In this document: piece after piece, positions 8,243 to 17,290 of the stretch | How positions within the stretch are numbered: position 1 is the first letter of the stretch | Layout of the letters: the number at the start of each line of letters is the position of its first letter | From: Parasphingorhabdus halotolerans | GTDB taxonomy: Bacteria; Pseudomonadota; Alphaproteobacteria; Sphingomonadales; Sphingomonadaceae | Direction: 5' to 3' | NCBI RefSeq assembly: GCF_012516475.1 | Contig: NZ_CP051217.1 | Location: 2,232,001-2,296,000 of the forward strand | Length of the DNA stretch: 64,000 nucleotides | Notes under the pieces: generated by a model | The model's database searches: none | The model's input: only the letters and a program-made list of their open reading frames with translations | What the model was told of the DNA's origin: nothing | Translations under genes and position numbers: made by a program

Positions 8243-10069
8243 ATGCGTAACATGAAATATCGTCCCGATATCGACGGTTTGAGAGCTATTGCAGTTCTCT
8301 CGGTGATGCTATTTCATGCAGGAATTAGCGCTTTTGCCGGCGGTTTCATTGGCGTTGACATATTTTTTGTGATCAGTGGTTATCTTATTACAACAATCCT
8401 TATTTCCGAGATCGAAGGTGAAAAGTTTAGTATCATCAAATTCTACGAACGTAGAATACGACGAATTATCCCTGCCTTGATCTTCATGATGACGATATCC
8501 GTCGTGGTATTTTCATATATTTTAATTCCTGATGATTTGGAAAATTTTGGACAATCGATTGTCGCCACGACATTTTTCTCTAATAATATTCTACTATGGA
8601 TGACTGCGGGGTATTTTGATCCATCAATTGATTTGAAACCATTAGTTCATACCTGGAGTTTAGGCGTAGAAGAACAATTCTATCTGTTTTCTCCAATTCT
8701 GCTAATAATTGCGTATAAATTTTGGAATAAGATCGGTATTAATCGAGTATTAATATTTATAACAGTTACTAGCTATATATATTGTATTTATGCCTCTACT
8801 CGTTTTTTAGACGCCAATTTTTATCTTATATTTTCAAGAATTTGGGAGATAGGAGCAGGATCTATAATTGCGACGCAAGGAGTCAAGGCAGCGGCAGCGA
8901 AGGTTGACGATAAACTTGCAGCGGCATTAAGCAACTCGGGTTTGTTGATAATTCTTTTATCAAATTATTTTTATGGCTTCAGTGAATTTAATCCAAACGT
9001 TTTTACTTTGATATGCATTTTGGGTATTTGCGCGGTGATTTCCCTAAATCGGCAGGGATCGTTAGCTTACACTATTCTATCCAATCGAACGTTCGTTGTG
9101 ATTGGTGCGATGAGCTACAGTCTCTATTTATGGCATCAGCCGATATACGTTTTTACCAGAGTCGTTAGTTTGGAGGAACCGGCGCTTGCCATGTTTGGCA
9201 TTGGCATAATTGCTACATTTGTCATGGGCTACATTTCTTGGCGTTTCGTGGAAGTTCCTTTCCGGGATCGAGATCGAATAGGACCCGCTCGGTTGTATGT
9301 ATTTTCAGCAAGTTTTTCAGCTATCTTAATAGCGATCGGACTTGCGATGCACTTCACCTCGGGCTTCTATTCGCGCTGGCCAGAGCTGGCAAAAAACGAC
9401 AAGGACTTTGGCAAAGGTATGAACATCGCTTTTAACGAAGCGCCTTACAAATATTTGGACGTGCAATTTGATCCGGATGGACCGGGTAAAAAAGTCTTAG
9501 TCATCGGCAATTCGTTTGCGCGCGATTTCATTAACATGATGGATAAAACTCACCGTCTCGATACCAATCAAGTTGCTTATTCTGACGCAAAGCCATGTGA
9601 AATAGGAAATTCAGAACCGTATTTAACGAAAATATCCGCAACGGCTGATATTATTGTTATGGCAACTAAATTGAACTCAGAGAATATTCCTTGCATTCAT
9701 CAGCTTCGCGAAAAGCTTGTGACTCGAGATCATACTAGGTTTGTGGTCATTGGGACCAAAAACTTTGGCTGGAACAATAATGCGATCATGATGCTGGACC
9801 CAGAAGTCAGATATACTTACCAGACTAAAGTTGTACCGGAATATCTAGAGTCAAATGAGTTAGGTCTCAAGTCTTTTGAGAAAAGCGAGTATGTTGACGT
9901 GCTGGCGCTGATCTCTCAGCGAGAGGGTTATGTTCCCGTATTTACTGAGGATCGTAAATTTATCTCGCAAGATCGCGAGCATCTTACGCCTGCCGGTGCC
10001 AAATTCGTCGGTGAAAGAATTTTTCAAGGCCCGATACTCTCAGCCATTCGACCAAGCCAGAAAAATTGA
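8243..10069 (+). CDS. OafA-like membrane acyltransferase with C-terminal SGNH domain
   Basis: The 608-residue protein is a fusion of two domains. Residues about 1-370 are an acyltransferase-3 membrane domain that starts with the family signature YRPDIDGLRAIAVLSVMLFHAG. The C-terminal region is an SGNH hydrolase-like domain with GNS at 422-424 and a DREH segment at 577-580 supplying the Asp and His. Such fusions are known to acetylate O-antigen or capsule sugars in the periplasm. It would therefore decorate the polymer made by this island. The gene is clearly AT-rich. It is convergent with the N-formyltransferase gene across a 270-bp gap with no gene. Confidence 0.85.
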   Translation: MRNMKYRPDIDGLRAIAVLSVMLFHAGISAFAGGFIGVDIFFVISGYLITTILISEIEGEKFSIIKFYERRIRRIIPALIFMMTISVVVFSYILIPDDLENFGQSIVATTFFSNNILLWMTAGYFDPSIDLKPLVHTWSLGVEEQFYLFSPILLIIAYKFWNKIGINRVLIFITVTSYIYCIYASTRFLDANFYLIFSRIWEIGAGSIIATQGVKAAAAKVDDKLAAALSNSGLLIILLSNYFYGFSEFNPNVFTLICILGICAVISLNRQGSLAYTILSNRTFVVIGAMSYSLYLWHQPIYVFTRVVSLEEPALAMFGIGIIATFVMGYISWRFVEVPFRDRDRIGPARLYVFSASFSAILIAIGLAMHFTSGFYSRWPELAKNDKDFGKGMNIAFNEAPYKYLDVQFDPDGPGKKVLVIGNSFARDFINMMDKTHRLDTNQVAYSDAKPCEIGNSEPYLTKISATADIIVMATKLNSENIPCIHQLREKLVTRDHTRFVVIGTKNFGWNNNAIMMLDPEVRYTYQTKVVPEYLESNELGLKSFEKSEYVDVLALISQREGYVPVFTEDRKFISQDREHLTPAGAKFVGERIFQGPILSAIRPSQKN

Positions 10070-10339
10070 AGGCATCAGGCCCGACCAGTTGAATTTCGAT
10101 TTTGAAATTTAACAAATCGTTTTGAAATTAGATTCACAGCCTATTCTACTAAGGACTATGGACGGTAATGTTAAGGGGTACAATTTTCTCTAACCGTAGA
10201 AGTCGTATAACCATCTTCTACAAATCTGTGTGGATCGGTCTGTGGCGTGCCGAGCAACAAATGGGTTTTGCCACATCTGCACGTCAACAAAACTGCGGGT
10301 CAAATCCACACTCAGAAACACCCGGAAAACTCTCCCGTT

Positions 10340-11002
10340 TTAGCAGTATTTCGTTTTGTAGGCGTCAAAGGCCAGCAACATTTCCTGTTCAACCGTAATC
10401 GGCATCCGTTTTGTTGGATTACCAACTTCGAATTCCTCCACGGTGGCGCTTTTTATGACTGTATCGAAATTTCCGAGCATCCAAATTTCACTTTCATAGT
10501 GACGGACGGCAAAAGACTGCAACGTATCGCCAGAATAAATTGGCGTGCGAGAATGAGCGAGGACTACGCCTGCATCTGCGTACTCATCCAATTGATGCAA
10601 TGTATTCCCAATCGGCGATTGATTCAAAATAGCCCATTTGAACGAGTCCAAGCCACGCACAGCAGGAATCAAACCAGAGTGACAATTCAGGATTTTTCCC
10701 GAGTTGGCAAATTCGCGTTCGATGAGATTGGAACCGCAGACTATGAATTGGTCATATTGGTCTAGCACCTGTTGCCAGTTATCATAGTCATGAACCACAC
10801 GATCATAGGCGGCAGCTAATGTTCTTGGCGCAACTCCGACAAATTGTTCAGGCCTATGCTGAAACGCGACTTCTCGACCTGGACGCTCGATAAACGGCAT
10901 AAGCAGGAAATCTACATCCAGCATTTCTCTATTCTTAAGAACGTGAAAAACTTGAGACGTTTTTAGATGGGGCGCATCATAGGTTAAAATACAAATTTTC
11001 AC
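10340..11002 (-). CDS. Sugar N-formyltransferase (10-formyl-THF dependent)
   Basis: With the GTG start the protein has 220 residues. It shows the formyltransferase fold seen in methionyl-tRNA and sugar formyltransferases: the Asn-His pair N106/H108 in LNCHSGLIP, a following RG-x-WAILN segment, and the catalytic Asp D143 in EYADAGVVL. These enzymes move a formyl group from N10-formyl-tetrahydrofolate to an amino group. The GTG (11002) overlaps the stop of the ankyrin gene (GTGA) and has GGAGG 6 bases upstream, so it is preferred over the in-frame TTG at 11023. It is the last gene of the operon. The substrate is probably the 3-amino group of a UDP-diamino uronic acid, an inference from the absence of any WbpD-type acetyltransferase. 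Confidence 0.75.
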   Translation of the reverse strand: MKICILTYDAPHLKTSQVFHVLKNREMLDVDFLLMPFIERPGREVAFQHRPEQFVGVAPRTLAAAYDRVVHDYDNWQQVLDQYDQFIVCGSNLIEREFANSGKILNCHSGLIPAVRGLDSFKWAILNQSPIGNTLHQLDEYADAGVVLAHSRTPIYSGDTLQSFAVRHYESEIWMLGNFDTVIKSATVEEFEVGNPTKRMPITVEQEMLLAFDAYKTKYC

Positions 11003-11394
11003 TTTATACCTCCATTTGAACAAATAAATTTATGGACCTTCTCGGTCGCATTCTCGACGTATTCCAGAATTGTCAGCCCCGCATCATCACGGGCGTTGAT
11101 ATCGGCACCATGTTCTAGCACCAGCTTCATAATGTTCGTGTTACCACTGCCTAGCGCTGATGATTTTGCGTACATAAAGACCGTCGTACCATTTTGGTTT
11201 TTAGCATTTGCGTCAGCCCCGCGTTTCAACAGAAGGTTGCATAACTCAATATTACCAAGCCAGCATGCCACCATGAGCGGCGTGCGTTGTCTATCATCAC
11301 GACAGTTCGGTGAGAGACCCGTCGCCAGCAGCTCATCTACCAAGCTGGTTTTGCCCAATAGGCATGCATCGAAAATCTGGCGTTTATCGATCAT
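10999..11394 (-). CDS. Small ankyrin-repeat protein
   Basis: This 131-residue protein is made almost wholly of ankyrin repeats. Repeat units run at about residues 4-36, 37-67 (TPLMVACWLGNIELCNLLLKRGAD is the clearest), 69-104 and a short C-terminal one. There is no signal peptide or membrane segment. Its ATG overlaps the stop of the preceding glycosyltransferase (ATGA) and its TGA overlaps the GTG of the formyltransferase, so all three are translationally coupled. In the QdtF formyltransferase of Providencia alcalifaciens an ankyrin domain fused to the enzyme binds the sugar nucleotide. Here it may serve the same role as a separate chain, which is inference. A general scaffold role is the alternative. 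Confidence 0.8.
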   Translation of the reverse strand: MIDKRQIFDACLLGKTSLVDELLATGLSPNCRDDRQRTPLMVACWLGNIELCNLLLKRGADANAKNQNGTTVFMYAKSSALGSGNTNIMKLVLEHGADINARDDAGLTILEYVENATEKVHKFICSNGGIK

Positions 11395-12626
11395 TTTTCT
11401 ACGGCCTTGAGGCTAAATAAGTCACGTTCAATTCGATCAATGATTTTTTTCCGGTCGAAAACTTTATTTGAATATTCCTTGCTGGCTTTACCCATCGCGC
11501 GCAGTTCGGACTGTTCCATTGACATCATTGTCCGAATCGTAGCCGCCAATTCTGATGCATTGCTTGCTGGGACACTTATCCCCGCTCCGGAACTCTTAAT
11601 TACTTTTGCCCCTTCGCCGTCCAGCATAGCAATAATCGGTTTCCCCGCAGCGAGATAAGATTGTATCTTTCCGGGGATCGTACTTGCGAAAATTGGTTCT
11701 GCTTTTAGGGATACCAACATCACATCTGCGTGTTTGTAGAAGGAGGGCATGGTTTCGACCGGATGTCTTCCCAACATGATAATATTTGTCAGGCCTCGCC
11801 GATTGATTTCTTCTGCCACCCAATCGGAAACACGCCCGTCGCCTACAATGAGCCATCGCAATTGTGGTACATCCTTAAGCTGCTCAGCAGCTTCCAAAAT
11901 GGCCGGAAAATCCTGTGCTTCACCAACGGCTCCTGCGAACATTATGTCGAAGCTTTTTGGCACAGCCGTCACCTCGGGGCTAGGCTCCACCGAATTTAGT
12001 TCGGGTATGTCCTCCGACCAATTAGGTAAAAACTCTAGCTCTACGGGTTTCTTCGTGTGTTCCAGCACGTTGGGAATAAAGCCTTCTGACTGAACATAAA
12101 GCTTGTCCGTGCGGTGATAAACAAAACCCACAAGACGTCCGACCATGTTTAACAGTCGAGAAGATTTGATAATACCTAGGGCCTTTAATGTGTCTGGCCA
12201 TAAATCCAGTACCCACATTGCAAACTTGCGCTTGCGCACCTGCCGAATTAGCACCGCCGGCAGCATGGCCGTGATGGGAGAAAGTTGGGGCGAAAAAATA
12301 ACATCAAATTTGACGCGGCGAATTTTCCAGACTCCAATTGTACATCCTGAGATCGCAAAACTGGCGTAGTTTAAGAGCAGGCGTAGGCTTCCTTTGCCGC
12401 GTGAAATCAACGGAACCCGAATAACTTTTGCGCCCGCGTAAGACGAAAAAGCAGCGGGATCGTCGCGATAATCCTGGAAAATCTTTCCGGCAGGGTAGTT
12501 TGGTTGTCCCGTCAACACGGTCACTTCGTGTCCGCGGTTGACCAGTTCTGAAACCAGATCATTTATGCGGAAAGTCTCCGGCCAAAAATATTGCGTCACG
12601 ACCAAAACGTGCAGAGTTTTGGACAT
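11391..12626 (-). CDS. Family 4-type glycosyltransferase (WbjE-like)
   Basis: The 411-residue enzyme is of the GT-B fold. It opens with LVVTQYFWPETFRINDLV, typical of WbjE/CapM/WbuB glycosyltransferases that usually sit directly after the capEFG genes and are thought to transfer L-FucNAc. The UDP-binding half contains FAGAVGEAQDFPAILEA. The ATG at 12626 is preferred because it fits the family N terminus and lies just after the capG stop. An in-frame start at 12662 inside capG would add 12 residues. It acts on the cytoplasmic face of the inner membrane. Acceptor and linkage are unknown. Confidence 0.8.
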   Translation of the reverse strand: MSKTLHVLVVTQYFWPETFRINDLVSELVNRGHEVTVLTGQPNYPAGKIFQDYRDDPAAFSSYAGAKVIRVPLISRGKGSLRLLLNYASFAISGCTIGVWKIRRVKFDVIFSPQLSPITAMLPAVLIRQVRKRKFAMWVLDLWPDTLKALGIIKSSRLLNMVGRLVGFVYHRTDKLYVQSEGFIPNVLEHTKKPVELEFLPNWSEDIPELNSVEPSPEVTAVPKSFDIMFAGAVGEAQDFPAILEAAEQLKDVPQLRWLIVGDGRVSDWVAEEINRRGLTNIIMLGRHPVETMPSFYKHADVMLVSLKAEPIFASTIPGKIQSYLAAGKPIIAMLDGEGAKVIKSSGAGISVPASNASELAATIRTMMSMEQSELRAMGKASKEYSNKVFDRKKIIDRIERDLFSLKAVEK

Positions 12627-12630
12627 TATA

Positions 12631-13767
12631 TTAGCTTTTTTTCCACACCACTCGGTTAACATAACCCGTGTAGCTATGGATTATCCGGACCACTTTCTCT
12701 GAAACGTTCGGCATGGAGTAATCACCGACTAACCTGAGATCGCGATTTTTGCCACGCGCCTGAGACGTCAGGATCGAAAGACACTGACTGACACGCTTCG
12801 GATCCAAGCCTGTCATCATTACAGCTGCTTCTTCCATTCCCTCTGGCCGTTCATGGGCTTCCCGGATATTGAGGGCTGGAAAATTCAGGATCGAGCTTTC
12901 TTCCGTTATTGTACCGCTATCGGAAAGGACCGCGCGGGCGCTTTGCTGAAGCTTGATATAGTCAAAGAAACCCATAGGTTTTAACAGTTGGATTTTAGGA
13001 TGAAATTCGACGCCCTGTCTGTCAATATGCGCACGAGTGCGCGGATGGGTCGATACAATGACAGGCAGATCATAATCGGACGCAATCCCGTTCAAAATTT
13101 CCACAAGTTGGTTAAAGCTCTTTTCGGGTTCGATGTTCTCTTCGCGATGTGCACTAACCAGAAAATACTGACCTTCCGTCAAATCAAGCCGAGTTAAAAC
13201 ATCTGAACTTTCAATCTGCGGGAGATAATGATGGATTATCTCATACATCGGGCTGCCGGTCTTTATCACCTGATCAGGCGGCACGCCCTCTCGAAGCAGG
13301 TACTCACGCGCTATACTGCTATAAGTGAGATTTATATCTGCGACATGATCGACAATTCGGCGGTTTGTCTCTTCAGGCACTCGCTGATCAAAACATCTAT
13401 TACCCGCTTCCATATGGAAAATTGGAATTTTCCGGCGCTTGGCTGGAATTACTGATAGGCAGCTATTGGTATCGCCAAGCACCAACAAGGCATCTGGCTC
13501 TACTTCCGCTAACGCACTATCAACCGCAATAATAAGGTTGCCAATAGTTTCTGCAGCATTCGCGCTTCCCACGGCACAATCCAAAAAATAATCCGGTTTG
13601 CGAACACCAAGATCATCAAAAAAAACTTGATTCAGTTCGTAATCATGGTTTTGCCCAGTATGAATTAGGACGTGTTCACAATGAGCGTCCAAAGCGGCTA
13701 ATACCCTTGATAATCGAATAATCTCGGGTCTAGTCCCGATAACAGTGGCTACCTTCAATTTTGTCAT
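12631..13767 (-). CDS. capG: UDP-N-acetyl-L-fucosamine synthase / C2 epimerase (CapG/WbjD/FnlC)
   Basis: The 378-residue protein is of the non-hydrolysing UDP-GlcNAc 2-epimerase fold ([11 protein letters not shown] near the N terminus, [19 protein letters not shown] in the C-terminal half). In the CapEFG route it makes the last change, C2 epimerisation of UDP-L-PneNAc to UDP-L-FucNAc. Its ATG overlaps the capF stop by ATGA. Order and overlap with capE and capF, more than sequence alone, separate it from the WecB copy at 33.1 kb and the WbpI copy at 19.8 kb. Confidence 0.85.
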   Translation of the reverse strand: MTKLKVATVIGTRPEIIRLSRVLAALDAHCEHVLIHTGQNHDYELNQVFFDDLGVRKPDYFLDCAVGSANAAETIGNLIIAVDSALAEVEPDALLVLGDTNSCLSVIPAKRRKIPIFHMEAGNRCFDQRVPEETNRRIVDHVADINLTYSSIAREYLLREGVPPDQVIKTGSPMYEIIHHYLPQIESSDVLTRLDLTEGQYFLVSAHREENIEPEKSFNQLVEILNGIASDYDLPVIVSTHPRTRAHIDRQGVEFHPKIQLLKPMGFFDYIKLQQSARAVLSDSGTITEESSILNFPALNIREAHERPEGMEEAAVMMTGLDPKRVSQCLSILTSQARGKNRDLRLVGDYSMPNVSEKVVRIIHSYTGYVNRVVWKKS

Positions 13768-14876
13768 GAATTGACTTTCATAGCGATCGTATCTGGCCGG
13801 TCTCTATCAAACACCTCGTTCGCCCACAACATTACGATCATCTCGTCGTCACCAATGTTAGTAATGTCATGCGTCCAGCCCGGCACTGTTTCAACGACTT
13901 GAGCTTTTTTACCGCTAGTGACAATATTGTGTGTCTCATTGGTTTCAATATGGCGAAAGCCAAAATTTGCTTTTCCTTTAAGAACAAGAAATTTTTCGGT
14001 TTTCGAATGATGATAATGTTCTCCCCGGGTGATCCCGGGGTGCGCCGTAAAATAGGAAAACTGTCCACAATCTGGGGTCTTAAGCATCTCCGAAAAAGTA
14101 CCTCTGGGATCGCCATGCATCGGCAAATCATAAGCAAATTGCTTTGGCGTAAACACGGATACGTAAGTGGAATATAATGCGCGAACAAGCCCTTCGCCAA
14201 CGGGGGGAGTAACGAGTGATGTTCGGCTTTCGCGGAAGCTTCTAATAATATCAGCGACCTCACCGACCGTCGTATCATATTCCGGTGTCACATCAAAAAA
14301 ACCGCTCGGTCGGGTATTCTCATTGAGTAAACCAATTAAGCTTGCGATCACATCATCAATATATACCAACTTCAAAGGTGCGTCGGGATTATTGACCGTG
14401 ATTGGCAGGTCGTTAGCGATATTATGACAAAATGTTGCCACGGCCGAATTGTAGTTCGGGCGGCTCCATTTACCAAACACGTTGGTAAGGCGAGATATCA
14501 TCACCGCAGCACCGGTTGTCTCGCCATGTTTAATCAATACATCTTCCGCCGTTTTTTTGCTGCCACCATATTCATTGTCGATCGCAGCTTGCGTGGATGA
14601 TGAAAACACAATCGCTGCTTTGGGAGCAACCCGTACCAATGAATCGCATATCAGCCCAGTAAACCCTACATTACCCTCGATAAATTCCGCCGGATCCTTT
14701 GGTCGATTCACGCCTGAAAGATGGAACACCATATCTACGTCAGTTAATGCGCTATCCAATTCCGCGCTTGTCAGTTGATGACTGATCTGACGGATGTCAT
14801 CATAACCAAGTTCAGTTAAGCGCACACGCAGGTTTCGAGCGATGAAACCTTTTGCTCCCGTGATTGCGACCTGCAT
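13764..14876 (-). CDS. capF: UDP-2-acetamido-2,6-dideoxy-L-talose reductase (CapF/WbjC/FnlB)
   Basis: The 370-residue protein matches the usual length of CapF. It has two domains: an N-terminal extended SDR reductase ([16 protein letters not shown]) and a C-terminal cupin with the zinc-binding run [18 protein letters not shown] at about residues 280-297. In CapF the cupin catalyses C3 epimerisation and the SDR domain reduces the 4-keto group with NADPH. Start and the preceding capE stop share one base (TGATG). It is the second of three enzymes giving UDP-L-FucNAc. Confidence 0.9.
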   Translation of the reverse strand: MQVAITGAKGFIARNLRVRLTELGYDDIRQISHQLTSAELDSALTDVDMVFHLSGVNRPKDPAEFIEGNVGFTGLICDSLVRVAPKAAIVFSSSTQAAIDNEYGGSKKTAEDVLIKHGETTGAAVMISRLTNVFGKWSRPNYNSAVATFCHNIANDLPITVNNPDAPLKLVYIDDVIASLIGLLNENTRPSGFFDVTPEYDTTVGEVADIIRSFRESRTSLVTPPVGEGLVRALYSTYVSVFTPKQFAYDLPMHGDPRGTFSEMLKTPDCGQFSYFTAHPGITRGEHYHHSKTEKFLVLKGKANFGFRHIETNETHNIVTSGKKAQVVETVPGWTHDITNIGDDEMIVMLWANEVFDRDRPDTIAMKVNS

Positions 14877-15913
14877 CAGTTCATGTCCTTATCAAAGGCC
14901 GTTTTTTCGTTCGCAATCTTTCGAATGAAGGGCAGCTTCAACAATAATTCTTGCATGCCATCGACATCAAGCCTGCTAGTATTATGTGAGTTATAGTCTT
15001 CCGAACTCGTGATGGTTGTTTCGCCTTCGTTGAAATATTTATCATAATTCAAATCTCGAGAATCCGCCGATACTCTAAAATAGTCGCCCAGTTCTTCTGC
15101 TGCAGCGCGCTCTTCCCGGCTAAGCAGAACTTCATATAGTTTCTCACCATGACGAGTACCGATTTCCTGCACCTCGTGATCAGGTTTTTTCATAATGTTC
15201 AAAATTGCCTTGATCAATACCGCGACCGTCGCTGCTGGTGCCTTTTGAACAAAAATATCACCATTCTTGCCATGCTCGAACGCGTAAAGCACTAGTTCAA
15301 CGGCATCATCCAATGTCATCATGAATCTGGTCATTTCCGGATCAGTAACGGTTATTGGCTTGCCAGCGGCAATTTGTTCAACAAATAACGGGATTACAGA
15401 TCCGCGAGATGCCATGACATTCCCGTAGCGCGTCCCGCAAATGATCGTTTTGTCATTTGCGTTTCGGGATGCGGCAACCATGACCTTTTCCATCATGGCC
15501 TTTGATATCCCCATTGCATTGATCGGGTAAACGGCTTTGTCAGTGCTCAGACATATTACCCGTTTGACTTTTGCTGCAACGGCGGCATTGATCACATTTT
15601 CCGTACCAAGCACGTTGGTCCTGACCGCTTCCATCGGATAAAACTCACAAGATGGCACTTGTTTCAAAGCCGCTGCGTGAAAAACATAATCTACGCCGTT
15701 CATTACACCGGCAACACTACCTGGATCACGAACATCGCCGATATAAAATTTGAGCTTAGGATGACTATACAGCTTGCGCATATCATCCTGCTTTTTCTCA
15801 TCGCGGCTGAAAACTCTTATTTCCTTCAAGTCGCTGTCTAGAAAGCGTCTGAGCACTGCATTGCCGAAGGAACCGGTGCCGCCGGTAATCAAAAGGGTGC
15901 GGTCTTTAAACAT
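14876..15913 (-). CDS. capE: UDP-GlcNAc 4,6-dehydratase/5-epimerase, inverting (CapE/WbjB/FnlA)
   Basis: This is a 345-residue extended SDR protein with the NAD(P)-binding motif GGTGSFG at residues 11-17. The active-site segment NAMGISKAMMEK has Met in place of the usual Tyr of YxxxK, as in CapE and FlaA1. It starts the L-FucNAc route by dehydrating UDP-GlcNAc and inverting C5. Its ATG overlaps the end of the hisF-like gene by 8 bases, tying the amidination genes to the L-FucNAc genes in one transcript. PseB-type activity is the main alternative but is unlikely beside capF and capG. Confidence 0.9.
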   Translation of the reverse strand: MFKDRTLLITGGTGSFGNAVLRRFLDSDLKEIRVFSRDEKKQDDMRKLYSHPKLKFYIGDVRDPGSVAGVMNGVDYVFHAAALKQVPSCEFYPMEAVRTNVLGTENVINAAVAAKVKRVICLSTDKAVYPINAMGISKAMMEKVMVAASRNANDKTIICGTRYGNVMASRGSVIPLFVEQIAAGKPITVTDPEMTRFMMTLDDAVELVLYAFEHGKNGDIFVQKAPAATVAVLIKAILNIMKKPDHEVQEIGTRHGEKLYEVLLSREERAAAEELGDYFRVSADSRDLNYDKYFNEGETTITSSEDYNSHNTSRLDVDGMQELLLKLPFIRKIANEKTAFDKDMN

Positions 15914-16673
15914 TGATCAACGAAGCTTTCTGTTGCTGGCTTGGATAGGTGATGAGAACGGCCTTATAGGGCCCTTTGAAAACGAAAAAACTTCCAGCGG
16001 ATGCGCCCACAATGCCGCACGCCTCAAACAACGCCGCCATATGATCGAGCGATCCTGCTCCACCCAAAATGGTGATGGGAATATCTACCGAATCGCGCAA
16101 CTTCGCTGCCAAAGAGAGATCATATCCTGCCATTTGACCATCATTGTCGATGGAATTGAAAATTATCTCACCCGCGCCCAATTGCGCGACCTCTTTTGCA
16201 AATGTAATAGGTTCCTTTTTCGCACCGCGCGTTCCGTTGTGGGTGTAAACCTCATATCCACGACCAAAAGATTTCTTATGTGTATCAATAACGACGACGA
16301 CACTTTGACGGCCAATTTGGGCGGCGACCTCGGAAATTAGCGACGGGTCTTCTACGGCGGCAGAGCTGACCGCAACTTTTTCAACGCCCAGCGAGACTAT
16401 CCGGCTTGCTTGTTCCGCTGTTTTCACACCGCCGCCATAGCATAAAGGCATACGGCTTTCATTGGCCAGATTGCGGATCATATCATAATCTGGTTCAGAC
16501 CCATTAACGGTTGCGTCAATGTCTAAGACAACAAGCTCGTCAGCTTCTTTCTCGTTGAAAATCTTTACAGCGTTAATGGGGTCGCCCACATATTTTGGTG
16601 TGGAAAAGCCGACTGTTTTCACCAAGCCACCTTTGTGAACGAGTAGGCATGGCGTAATCCTAGGTCTCAACAC
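15906..16673 (-). CDS. hisF: HisF-like cyclase subunit of the sugar amidination system
   Basis: This is a 255-residue TIM-barrel protein of the HisF family, starting VLRPRITPCLLVHKGGLVKTV. The GTG at 16673 fits that N terminus and has GGAG upstream. An upstream in-frame ATG at 16739 would lie inside hisH. No other histidine gene is nearby, while a WbpG-type amidotransferase and HisH are directly upstream. The expected role is to channel ammonia released by HisH to WbpG, so that an N-acetyl sugar becomes an acetamidino sugar. This matches HisF2 of Pseudomonas aeruginosa and WbuZ of Escherichia coli O145. Confidence 0.85.
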   Translation of the reverse strand: MLRPRITPCLLVHKGGLVKTVGFSTPKYVGDPINAVKIFNEKEADELVVLDIDATVNGSEPDYDMIRNLANESRMPLCYGGGVKTAEQASRIVSLGVEKVAVSSAAVEDPSLISEVAAQIGRQSVVVVIDTHKKSFGRGYEVYTHNGTRGAKKEPITFAKEVAQLGAGEIIFNSIDNDGQMAGYDLSLAAKLRDSVDIPITILGGAGSLDHMAALFEACGIVGASAGSFFVFKGPYKAVLITYPSQQQKASLINV

Positions 16674-17290
16674 CCGCCAATCTCCGCAAAATTTTTGAGC
16701 AACTGGGCGCCCCAGCGATGACTTTTCTCGGGGTGACATTGGACACCATAAACGTTTTTCAAATTGACCATAGCTGTGAAATTAAAACCGTAATTCACAG
16801 TCGCTAGGGCGGTATCTGACGTCGCGGATTCGAAATAGTAACTATGCAGAAAATAAAATCGAGCGTCAGATTCCAAGTTTCGCATCAATGGTGAAGCTTT
16901 TGTCGCATGGACGTCGTTCCAGCCCATATGCGGCAGCGGATCATTTCCAAAATCAGGGTTCGTTTTCAGGTTGCGGACTTGGCCTGGTACCCATCCAAGG
17001 CCCTGCAAATCTCCCTCATCGCTTCCATTGGCGAGCAATTGCATTCCTACACAAATACCGAGAACAGGAACCTCGCGCTTTACAACGAGCTCTTCAAGCA
17101 TTGGCCTAAAACCAGATTCAGCAAGCATTTTTACTGCGTGGTCAAAAGCACCGACACCGGGTAATATTATACCTTTGGCATTTTCCAGTTCCTCAGCCGA
17201 GGAAACAACACAAGCCTCTATCCCAAGTCTTTTGTAGACATTGGCAAACGCCTGAACATTGCCTAGCCCATAGTCAACAATGCTGATCAT
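16667..17290 (-). CDS. hisH: HisH-like glutamine amidotransferase of the sugar amidination system
   Basis: This is a 207-residue class I glutamine amidotransferase. The nucleophile is C80 in LGICVGMQ, and H186 and E188 in QCHPEKSH complete the triad. It hydrolyses glutamine and passes ammonia to its HisF partner, whose gene overlaps its 3' end by 7 bases. Its ATG overlaps the wbpG stop (ATGA). The wbpG-hisH-hisF order is the conserved acetamidino module, so a role in histidine synthesis is unlikely. Confidence 0.85.
   Translation of the reverse strand: MISIVDYGLGNVQAFANVYKRLGIEACVVSSAEELENAKGIILPGVGAFDHAVKMLAESGFRPMLEELVVKREVPVLGICVGMQLLANGSDEGDLQGLGWVPGQVRNLKTNPDFGNDPLPHMGWNDVHATKASPLMRNLESDARFYFLHSYYFESATSDTALATVNYGFNFTAMVNLKNVYGVQCHPEKSHRWGAQLLKNFAEIGGC

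Noticed and set aside
15906..17290. hisH and hisF as histidine biosynthesis genes
   Set aside because: No other his gene is present. They overlap a WbpG-type amidotransferase and capE, the known context of the sugar amidination homologues.
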